The notes under the pieces: model-generated | Seen by the model: the letters and a program-made list of their open reading frames with translations, nothing else | What the model was told of the DNA's origin: nothing | Databases searched by the model: none | Made by a program: the position numbers and the translations under genes | Assembly: GCA_035760645.1 (NCBI GenBank) | Contig: DASTSO010000113.1 | Location: forward strand, 1 to 18,629 | Source: DASSTY01 sp035760645 | GTDB taxonomy: Bacteria > Gemmatimonadota > Gemmatimonadetes > Gemmatimonadales > GWC2-71-9 | Direction: 5' to 3' | Length of the DNA stretch: 18,629 nt | Shown here: positions 7,209-12,859 of the stretch, in pieces | Numbering within the stretch: position 1 is the first letter of the stretch | Layout: each line of letters begins with the position of its first letter

Positions 7209-7802
7209 CTATCTCCCCCGCGCCGCCACCCAGCACCCGCCCGCGCTCGCGAGTACCTCGAGCCCCGGCACCTCGGGCACCGGCCCCTCGCCCGCGATCC
7301 GCAGCCCCGGCAGCACCACGCGCGCGGCCTCGCGCACCCAGGCGGGATCGCCCGCGACCTCGGGGCCCAGCACCACGCCGCGCATCGAGCGCGTCTTGAG
7401 CGGAATCCGCCCGCCCCGCACCACGCTCACCGGATACTCCGCCGCCGTCTCGGCCGGCGGGTTCACGAGCACGGGCCCCACGCCCGGGCTCGCCTCCAGC
7501 AGCTCGCGCCACCCGCGGGCCGGCACCCCCACGAGCACGACGTAGCCGCCCGGGCCCGAGAGCCCGAGGAACGCGGCCATCGCCTCCGGGGTGAGCAGCG
7601 TGGGTGCGTCGGGGGCGGGCGGCGGCGGCGCGTCGCCCGCGTGGAAGACGCCGTCGGCGACGCGGAAGGTGCGGCCGCAGACCGGACAGCCCAGCTCCCC
7701 GGTCCGCACGTCGCGCCCTTCCATGAGCCCCGGCAACAGGACGAGGAACTGCTCGTCGTGCTCGGCGGGGCAGCGGAGATGGTCGGTGAGTTCGATGTAC
7801 AC
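7209..7802 (-). CDS. Trm112-like zinc-ribbon protein with methyltransferase-like C-terminus
   Basis: The 197-residue protein begins with a small zinc-binding module like Trm112/YcaR proteins: LRCPAEHD (Cys11, possibly His15) and GCPVCGRTFRVADGV (Cys39, Cys42). A proline-rich linker (about 57-67) follows. Residues about 83-197 look like a shortened or degenerate class I methyltransferase: a GYVVLVGV strand, then DPAWVREAARVVLPGLRIAGEG, which resembles the REAARVLRPGG segment of those enzymes. The SAM-binding GxGxG loop is not seen, so catalytic activity is doubtful. The start is GTG at 7802 with only a weak AAAGG 10 bases upstream. It lies downstream of the M23 gene across the heptamer palindrome. 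The methyltransferase link is inference from short motifs; the zinc ribbon is clearer. Confidence 0.6.
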   Translation of the reverse strand: MYIELTDHLRCPAEHDEQFLVLLPGLMEGRDVRTGELGCPVCGRTFRVADGVFHAGDAPPPPAPDAPTLLTPEAMAAFLGLSGPGGYVVLVGVPARGWRELLEASPGVGPVLVNPPAETAAEYPVSVVRGGRIPLKTRSMRGVVLGPEVAGDPAWVREAARVVLPGLRIAGEGPVPEVPGLEVLASAGGCWVAARGR

Positions 7803-7823
7803 GAGATGTGAGCCTTTGAAGCG

Positions 7824-7935
7824 GGTGCTAGGTGCTAGGGGCTAGGTGCTAGGGCGCGGTCGAAGGGGCTCGGATCGAGGAGGCCGGCATCGGCCCCGAG
7901 CCCCCTAGCACCTAGCCCCTAGCACCTAGCACCTA
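7824..7935. repeat. nested palindrome of heptamer tandem repeats
   Basis: Two perfect 31-base inverted arms, 7824-7854 and 7903-7933, are each built of four GGTGCTA-type heptamers, one of them (GGGGCTA) variant in both arms. Inside is a second 9-bp stem (7865-7873 with 7896-7904) and a third 5-bp stem (7882-7886 with 7891-7895) around a GCAT loop. Every heptamer carries CTAG, which reads TAG on both strands; because the period is 7, stops fall in all six frames. The TAG at 7935-7933 that ends the M23 gene is the first unit of the right arm. No T-run follows, so it is not a standard terminator. Confidence 0.92.
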
Positions 7936-9555
7936 TCGAAACTCCACCCACGTCACCTTGCCCGGCTCGACGCGCACGCGGCGGTAGACCTTGCGGTCGC
8001 CGATCTGGACACCGAGGACGTAGCTGCCGGCAGGAACGTCGCCGACGGCGAAGTGCTCGTGGTAGAGGGGGTGCGGGTGGGCGCGGTCGCCGTAGGTCTC
8101 GGCGAAGGAAAACGGCGTCTCGGCCGGGCGCGGCTTCACGATGCCGTAGATCCGCGCCTGCGGCACCGGCTTGCCGTCGGGGCCGAACACCCGGCCCGCC
8201 ACGATGCCCGTTCCCGGCAGCGGTGCGATCCAGAGCTCGGGGTTCGTGGTGTAGGGCGGGAACTTGTCGAGCGAGTCCACGATCGCGCCGATCGAGTCGG
8301 TGGGCGCGGCGTGCACCTCCAGGTGGAGATGGTCGTTCGTCGCGCGGCCGGTGTTGCCGACCCGGCTGATCACCTGCCCCGGCGTGACGCGGTCGCCCAC
8401 GCGCACGGCGAGCGCCGAGTTGTGGTAGTAGACCGAATAGACGTGGAGCCGGCCGCCGAGGCCCGGCGCGCCGGCGGGGGCCGCGACCGTCGTGTCGTGC
8501 CGGATCGCGACGGTGAGCGCCCCCGCCTCGGCGCGGCCGGCGTAGACGACGGTGCCCGCGCCGATCGCGTGCACCGGCGTGCCGTCGGGATTATTGAACT
8601 CGACGCCCTGGTGCTGCTGGAAGTTGCCGCCCATCGTCGAGCCGTAGCGGTACGTCTGGTCGATGTACGCGTTGTCCTCGCGCGCGATCGGCCGCGCGAA
8701 CCAGGTCGTGCGCGGCCGCGCGGGGGCTGCGGCCGCGGGGGCGCGCACGTCGGCGAAGCAGCCGCGCCACGCGCTGTCGGCGGGGATGAGCCCGCAGTGC
8801 GTCGGCCGGTAGTCCCGGCCGCGGAGCCGCACCGTGTCCGTCGGCACCTGCGCGAGCGGCATCGCGCTGGGCGCCGCCGCCCACCGGCGGCCCGCGGCCT
8901 CGAGCGAGATCGGGCCCCGGAGCGTCTGCGCGACGAGCCGCCCGCCGGCGCCGACGACGCGCAGCACGTACTCGTTCGGCAGCAGCGCGAGCGCGGTGTC
9001 GGCGGGGCCCGTCGCGCGCGGGCCGGTGGTGTCGCCGATCGCGGTCCAGTGCGCGCCGTCGTCGCTCGTGATCTGGAGGCCGTCGGCGGTGCCGATCACC
9101 GTCGTGTCGCCGAGGGTGACGATGCCCTGCGGGGCCACGTACTGCCACTCGGGGCCCAGCTGACGGAGGGTCCAGTTGCGCCAGGTGCGGCCGCCGTCGG
9201 TGCTCAGGCCCCAGCCGTTGCCGACGGTGCCGTACCAGACCTCCCCCCGCGGGCCGAAGCCGAAGGCGTCGACGAAGTCCCAGGAGAGCGAGGTGTCCGT
9301 CGTGTCGCTGTGGATCCGCGCCCAGGTCGTGGCGCCGGGCGCGAGATGGAAGATCCCGTGCCCGTAGGTGCCGACCCAGACGCCGCCCTGCGAGTCCTGC
9401 GCGGCCGTGAGCACGTGCACGCCCCAGCCGCTCGAGTCGGGAAGCGCCGGGAGGCGCGGGGCCGCGGGCGCGGGACGCTGGGCCACGAGCGGGGTCGGCC
9501 CGAGCAGCGCGACCGACGCGAGCGACGCGAGGAGGACGAGGCCACGGCAGGACAT
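7933..9555 (-). CDS. secreted M23-type metallopeptidase with N-terminal Asp-box propeller
   Basis: ATG 9555 is chosen because AAGGAGG lies eight bases upstream and the next residues form a signal peptide (hydrophobic to about residue 24, ending LVAQ). The 540-residue protein has three parts. Residues about 43-230 contain propeller-like repeats with two Asp boxes (STDGGRTW 118-125, TSDDGAHW 163-170). Residues about 310-420 are an M23/LytM domain: HQGVEF (315-320), GTPVHAIGAGTVVYAG, GQVISRVGNTG and NDHLHLEVH (407-415). M23 enzymes cut peptidoglycan cross-links through a zinc held by H-x3-D and the second His of H-x-H; here the Asp position is Glu319. Residues about 450-540 resemble a carboxypeptidase-regulatory-like beta domain. 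Location is periplasmic or outside. It lies 62 bases after the SDR gene. Longer upstream starts overlap that gene and are rejected. Whether it is an active hydrolase is uncertain. Confidence 0.85.
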   Translation of the reverse strand: MSCRGLVLLASLASVALLGPTPLVAQRPAPAAPRLPALPDSSGWGVHVLTAAQDSQGGVWVGTYGHGIFHLAPGATTWARIHSDTTDTSLSWDFVDAFGFGPRGEVWYGTVGNGWGLSTDGGRTWRNWTLRQLGPEWQYVAPQGIVTLGDTTVIGTADGLQITSDDGAHWTAIGDTTGPRATGPADTALALLPNEYVLRVVGAGGRLVAQTLRGPISLEAAGRRWAAAPSAMPLAQVPTDTVRLRGRDYRPTHCGLIPADSAWRGCFADVRAPAAAAPARPRTTWFARPIAREDNAYIDQTYRYGSTMGGNFQQHQGVEFNNPDGTPVHAIGAGTVVYAGRAEAGALTVAIRHDTTVAAPAGAPGLGGRLHVYSVYYHNSALAVRVGDRVTPGQVISRVGNTGRATNDHLHLEVHAAPTDSIGAIVDSLDKFPPYTTNPELWIAPLPGTGIVAGRVFGPDGKPVPQARIYGIVKPRPAETPFSFAETYGDRAHPHPLYHEHFAVGDVPAGSYVLGVQIGDRKVYRRVRVEPGKVTWVEFR

Positions 9556-9617
9556 CAATCGAACCTCCTTGAACAGAGCGGCCTGCGATCGGATGCGGAG
9601 TCGATCCTTCGCCGCGC

Positions 9618-10337
9618 TCAGACCGACGGCCCGAGCCGCAGCCAGTCGATGCGCACGTGCGGCGGGCGGGTGGCGACGAAGCGGATCGCCTCGGCGACGT
9701 CGGCGGGGCGCAGCATCGCGCGCCGCGGGAGGAAGCCGGGACGCTGGTCGGGATCCACCGCGTCCCACGCGGCGGTGTCGGTGGGGCCGGGCGAGACGAG
9801 CGTGCAGCGCACGCCGGTGCCCGCGTACTCCGCCGCGAGCGTCTCGTGCAGCCCGCGGAGCCCGAACTTCGCCGCGGCGTAGGCCGTGTTCTCGGGGAAC
9901 GCCACGTGGTCGGCCACGCTCCCCACGGTGACGAGGAGCCCGCGGCCGCGCGCGCGCATCGCCGGCAGGATCCCGCGCGCCACGGCGAAGGGACCGACGA
10001 GGTTCACGGCGAGCTGCCGCTGGAGCTCGGCGGGCTCGGTAGCCTCGAACGGCGCGACGGCGAACGTTCCCGCGTTGTTCACGAGGATGTCGGGGGTGCC
10101 GACGTCGTCGAGCACCCGCGCGGTGAACGCGGCCACCGCGGCCGGGTCGGCGAGATCGCAGACGTAGTCGCGGAACGCCCCCGTGGCGCCGGGCGCGAGC
10201 GATCGCGCCACGCGCACCACCGTGGCTCCCGCCTCCGCGAGCGCCGCGGCCGTCGCGGCGCCGATCCCGCGCGAGGCGCCGGTGACGAGGGCGAGCCGCC
10301 CCGCGAGCGGCGGCGCGTCCCGGTCGGCGGGCGTCAC
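9618..10337 (-). CDS. short-chain dehydrogenase, candidate sepiapterin reductase
   Basis: A classical SDR of 239 residues: cofactor motif TGASRGIG (19-26), NNAG (87-90), Asn112, Ser140 and the catalytic Y153-x3-K157 (YAAAK). Arginines after the second strand (VRVARS, 42-46) favour NADPH. Substrate cannot be read from these motifs. Context points to pterin metabolism: its GTG start at 10337 is only four bases after the folE stop, and folE overlaps a PTPS-family gene. In tetrahydrobiopterin synthesis the third step is done by sepiapterin reductase, an NADPH-dependent SDR, so this is a reasonable candidate. Alternatives are any SDR carried along with folE, or an oxoacyl reductase. The GTG start is preceded by GGGGCTCTGAG; no other start is close. 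Confidence 0.8.
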   Translation of the reverse strand: MTPADRDAPPLAGRLALVTGASRGIGAATAAALAEAGATVVRVARSLAPGATGAFRDYVCDLADPAAVAAFTARVLDDVGTPDILVNNAGTFAVAPFEATEPAELQRQLAVNLVGPFAVARGILPAMRARGRGLLVTVGSVADHVAFPENTAYAAAKFGLRGLHETLAAEYAGTGVRCTLVSPGPTDTAAWDAVDPDQRPGFLPRRAMLRPADVAEAIRFVATRPPHVRIDWLRLGPSV

Positions 10338-10341
10338 CCGC

Positions 10342-10986
10342 TCAGAGCCCCACGTGGTTGTGCGCCAGCCGGAGGAACTCCTCGCGCGTCTTCGAATCGT
10401 CGCGGAAGACGCCGCGCACCGCGCTCGTGACGGTGCGGCTGTTCTGCTTCTCCACCCCGCGCATCATCATGCAGAAGTGCGCCGCCTCGATCACCACGCC
10501 GCAGCCCGCCGGCTGGAGGATGTCCATCAGGGCGTCGGCGATCTGGTCGGTGAGCCGCTCCTGGACCTGGAGCCGGCGGGCGAAGACGTCCACCAGCCGG
10601 GCGAGCTTCGAGAGGCCGACGATCTTCCCGTCGGGGATGTAGGCGACGTGGGCGCGGCCGAAGAACGGGAGCAGGTGGTGCTCGCAGAGCGAGTAGAGCT
10701 CGATGTCGCGCACCAGGATCATCGACTGGTGCTCCGCCTCGAACAGCGCGTCGCCGACGACCGCGGCCGGGTCCTGCCCGTAGCCGCGGGTGAGGAAGCG
10801 GAGCGCCGCCTCGACGCGCGCCGGCGTCTTCACGAGGCCTTCGCGCGCGGGGTCCTCGCCGAGCAGGCCCAGGACCTCGCGCATCCGCACGGCGATGGGG
10901 CCGACCGGCTCGCCCTCGAGGGTCGCGTCGGTGACCGTGCCTTCCTCGTCCGAGACGACGCCCTTACCGACCTTCATACTCGACAT
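10342..10986 (-). CDS. folE: GTP cyclohydrolase I
   Basis: This enzyme converts GTP to 7,8-dihydroneopterin triphosphate, the entry step to folate and biopterin. At 214 residues it has the usual length. The zinc and catalytic residues are present: Cys101 and His104 in SLCEHHLLPF, catalytic His103, and Cys172 in AAHFCMMMRGVEKQNS. The core VGLSKLARLVDVFARRLQ (123-140) and QERLTDQIADAL (142-153) are near-perfect FolE signatures, so it is the zinc type I enzyme and not the unrelated FolE2. ATG 10986 lies 23 bases inside the end of the upstream PTPS-family gene, so the two are probably translationally coupled; ATG 10977 is an alternative start. The SDR gene follows after four bases. Confidence 0.97.
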   Translation of the reverse strand: MSSMKVGKGVVSDEEGTVTDATLEGEPVGPIAVRMREVLGLLGEDPAREGLVKTPARVEAALRFLTRGYGQDPAAVVGDALFEAEHQSMILVRDIELYSLCEHHLLPFFGRAHVAYIPDGKIVGLSKLARLVDVFARRLQVQERLTDQIADALMDILQPAGCGVVIEAAHFCMMMRGVEKQNSRTVTSAVRGVFRDDSKTREEFLRLAHNHVGL

Positions 10987-11377
10987 AGTTCCTCGGTGTC
11001 TCCCAGAGGCGGATGCGCAGGAGACGCCCCGCGGGGATCTCCGGCTGGAGCTGCTGCCAGATCACGACGGCGATGTTCTCCGCGCTCGGCAGGAGGTCGC
11101 GGAACCAGGGCACGTCGAGATTGAGGTTCTTGTGATCGAGGTGCCGCAGCACCCGCTCCTCCACGAGCGTCTTGAGGCGGCCGATGTCGACGACGTAGCC
11201 GGTGGCGGGATCGATCTCGCCCTCGACCAGCACCTCGAGCTCGTAGTTGTGGCCGTGATAGTTCGGGTTGTTGCACAGCCCGAACGTCTCCCGATTCCAG
11301 GCGTCCGACTTCGCGGGATTGTGCAGGCGGTGGGCGGCGTTGAAGTGCAGCCGCCGCGCGACGACGCAGCTCGGCAT
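10964..11377 (-). CDS. 6-pyruvoyl-tetrahydropterin synthase / QueD family enzyme
   Basis: The 137-residue protein has all family residues: zinc ligands His16 (NAAHRL), His41 and His43 (YHGHNY), catalytic Cys35, and Asp81-His82 of the catalytic triad (LDHKNLN). Glu126 (LWET) matches the pterin-anchoring glutamate. The segment CNNPNYHGHNY has five residues between Cys and HGH, as in animal PTPS (CNNPNGHGHNY), whereas bacterial QueD usually has three. I therefore favour conversion of dihydroneopterin triphosphate to 6-pyruvoyl-tetrahydropterin (biopterin route) over the queuosine step; activity in this family is promiscuous. ATG 11377 has GGGAG eight bases upstream. A longer reading frame starting at 11542 would run through the leader hairpin and lacks family similarity. 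It overlaps folE by 23 bases. Confidence 0.9.
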   Translation of the reverse strand: MPSCVVARRLHFNAAHRLHNPAKSDAWNRETFGLCNNPNYHGHNYELEVLVEGEIDPATGYVVDIGRLKTLVEERVLRHLDHKNLNLDVPWFRDLLPSAENIAVVIWQQLQPEIPAGRLLRIRLWETPRNYVEYEGR

Positions 11378-11456
11378 GACCGGACTCCCGTGGACCTGGG
11401 CGCGATGGACTCCGGGGAAGATGGCCCCGGCGGCGGCGGCGTCAAGCGCGGCCGTC

Positions 11457-11492
11457 AAAACAGAACGCCGGCCCGACCGGACCGGCGTTCTG
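11457..11492 (-). terminator. terminator-like hairpin in the pterin-operon leader
   Basis: On the minus strand an 11-bp stem (11492-11482 with 11471-11461, CAGAACGCCGG/CCGGCGTTCTG) with a 10-base loop is followed directly by TTTT (11460-11457). It lies 80 bases upstream of the PTPS-family start codon, on the same strand. It could end transcription arriving from the GNAT side or act as an attenuator of the pterin operon. The T-run is short. Confidence 0.6.
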
Positions 11493-11732
11493 CGCAATGG
11501 CGCAATGGAATGAGTGGCACGGAGAGGATTATTGAAGCCCAATGAGAATGCTCGGCGCCCTCACCATGATGTCTGTCTTCCCCCGGGGGGCGTGGCATCG
11601 ACCACGGCATGCGGGCCCATCACTGGACCTGTTGGCTCAATAACGGAGCTCCCCGCGACCACTCGACTGGGTGTAAGATAGGGACGGGCTCGCCGCGGGT
11701 CAACCGTTCCACCGGGTACCGGAGAGAGACGC
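11493..11732. other. non-coding spacer between the pterin operon and the small membrane protein
   Basis: Together with 11378-11492 this makes a stretch of about 355 bases without a convincing gene. On the minus strand AATAAT (11533-11528) could be a -10 box for the pterin operon, giving a leader of about 145 bases that includes the hairpin at 11461-11492, but no -35 matches. On the plus strand TAAGAT (11674-11679) lies 54 bases before the small membrane protein. The 8-base CGCAATGG is repeated in tandem at 11493-11508. No known riboswitch was recognised. The part around 11490-11600 is visibly less GC-rich than its surroundings. Confidence 0.5.
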
Positions 11733-11885
11733 ATGTCGCCCCGACTGACGCTCGTCATCGCCGTGGTCGCGCTGGTGCTGTGGATCGTGCTCGCGGGGGC
11801 GCTGCCGCCGACCGTGGCGAGCGTGCACCTGCTGCTGGCCGTGAGCGCGACGCTGCTCGTGCGCTGGTGGGCGCTGACGAAGTGA
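11733..11885 (+). CDS. small two-helix membrane protein, Lmo0937/DUF5670-like
   Basis: A 50-residue protein of two hydrophobic helices (about 5-22 and 30-44) joined by a short GALPPTVAS turn, ending in a basic WWALTK tail. The arrangement, with a His at the head of the second helix followed by LLLAVSATLLVRW, resembles the Lmo0937/DUF5670 family of tiny membrane proteins, which have no known biochemical role and are often stress-linked in Gram-positive bacteria. ATG 11733 has GGAGAGAG at 11721-11728, a good ribosome binding site. A TAAGAT box at 11674-11679 may be its -10. It is a single-gene plus-strand unit, tail to tail with the GNAT gene 17 bases away. The family match is from memory of the pattern. 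Confidence 0.65.
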   Translation: MSPRLTLVIAVVALVLWIVLAGALPPTVASVHLLLAVSATLLVRWWALTK

Positions 11886-11902
11886 CGAGGTGAAGCGGGA
11901 GG

Positions 11903-12859
11903 TCAGATCTCCCAGTTGGACATCACCACCGCCTCGTCGAGCGCGGGCTCGGGATGGCCGCGCAGGGTCATGCGGAGGTCGGTCCAGTGCACCCGGAAGC
12001 CCTGGCCGATGAGGTGGTGATAGGCGTCGCGGAAGGCGGTCTGGCAGCGGAGCGCGACACGCCGCACCCGCTCGGCCTGGGCCGCGGCCTGCACCGCCTC
12101 GACCACCGCGACGAAGGTGCGGTGGTCCTCCGCCACCACCTTGAGGACGCGGAGCTCGTCGCGCGGGCGGCCGGCGGCGAGCGGGGCGGCGTGCCAGAGC
12201 GCGTAGCCGACGAGGCGGCTGCCGCGGCGCACCAGCGAGACGTCGCCCACGACGAGCTCGAGCGTGAGCTCGAGCTCGCGCGTGAAGTCCACGCCCGGCG
12301 AGAGCCGCGCGACCAGGGCGCGGCACTCGGCGATCCCGCCGGCGACGTCGCCCGAGGTGGAGAGGAGCTCGACCGCGCCCGGCCGGCGCGCGGGCAGATC
12401 CTTCACGACGGTGATCGTGAGGTGCCCCGGCGTGAGCCCCAGGCGGCTGTAGAAGCCGATGTTCTCCACCGTGCGCGGCATCGTCTCGAGGCCGATCGTG
12501 CGGCAGCCCTGGTCCTTGAGCCACTCGAGCCCGGTGCGCACCATCCCGGTGCCGAGCCCGTCGCCCTGGCGGTCGGGGCGCACGGCGAGCGGGCCCATCC
12601 AGCCTTCCGACCCCGAGTGGTGCACCATGTTGAAGGCGACGATCCCGCCGTCGCCGTCGCGCCAGATCATGGCGCCCTCGCCCGCGTCCTCGATGGCATA
12701 GCGCCAGACGAGCGGATTGAGGAACGGCACCCGCACGCCCACCATCCCGTCGCGGCCGTAGCGGTCGGTGAAGGCCTCGGAGAAGACCCGGTTGAGCGGC
12801 TCGATGTCGCGCACCGTCGGCCGCTCGGGGCCGTGGAGACTGCGCTCAGGCCGCCACAT
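11903..12859 (-). CDS. tandem GNAT-fold acetyltransferase
   Basis: The 318-residue protein has a canonical N-terminal GNAT domain: the acetyl-CoA-binding motif LAVRPDRQGDGLGTGMV (91-107) with QGDGLG, followed by ETMPRTVENIGFYSRLGL (125-142), the typical C-terminal part of the fold. Residues about 170-300 form a second, diverged GNAT-like half (SRLVGYALWH, VRRVALRCQTAFRDAYHHLIGQGFRV) without a clear acetyl-CoA loop, possibly a substrate-binding or dimerisation half as in other tandem GNATs. The substrate is unknown. Its ATG at 12859 lies 14 bases inside the end of sbcC, so it is translated with the SbcCD operon. GGGGGA about six bases upstream may serve as ribosome binding site. The physical link to a DNA-repair nuclease need not mean a functional one. 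Confidence 0.85.
   Translation of the reverse strand: MWRPERSLHGPERPTVRDIEPLNRVFSEAFTDRYGRDGMVGVRVPFLNPLVWRYAIEDAGEGAMIWRDGDGGIVAFNMVHHSGSEGWMGPLAVRPDRQGDGLGTGMVRTGLEWLKDQGCRTIGLETMPRTVENIGFYSRLGLTPGHLTITVVKDLPARRPGAVELLSTSGDVAGGIAECRALVARLSPGVDFTRELELTLELVVGDVSLVRRGSRLVGYALWHAAPLAAGRPRDELRVLKVVAEDHRTFVAVVEAVQAAAQAERVRRVALRCQTAFRDAYHHLIGQGFRVHWTDLRMTLRGHPEPALDEAVVMSNWEI

Noticed and set aside
7824..7935. CRISPR array, transposon end or integration site
   Set aside because: Units are 7 bp in tandem without spacers, and there is no transposase, integrase or target duplication nearby.
9556..9768. N-terminal extension of the M23 protein
   Set aside because: Arg/Pro-rich, overlaps the SDR gene, and ATG 9555 has both AAGGAGG and a signal peptide.
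10964..11377. Naming the PTPS-family gene queD (queuosine)
   Set aside because: C-x5-HGH spacing and the folE/SDR neighbours fit the biopterin route better; no queC or queE in the window. Left as family name because activity is not proven.
11378..11542. 55-residue N-terminal extension of the PTPS-family protein
   Set aside because: It translates through the hairpin at 11461-11492, lacks family similarity, and ATG 11377 has a good ribosome binding site.
11561..11758. 65-codon minus-strand frame in the spacer
   Set aside because: No ribosome binding site, no recognisable composition or domain, and it overlaps the start of the plus-strand membrane protein.
11897..11913. Small hairpin GGGAG-N7-CTCCC between the small membrane protein and GNAT gene as a terminator
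   Set aside because: Only 5 bp, no T-run, and it overlaps the GNAT stop region; too weak to call.
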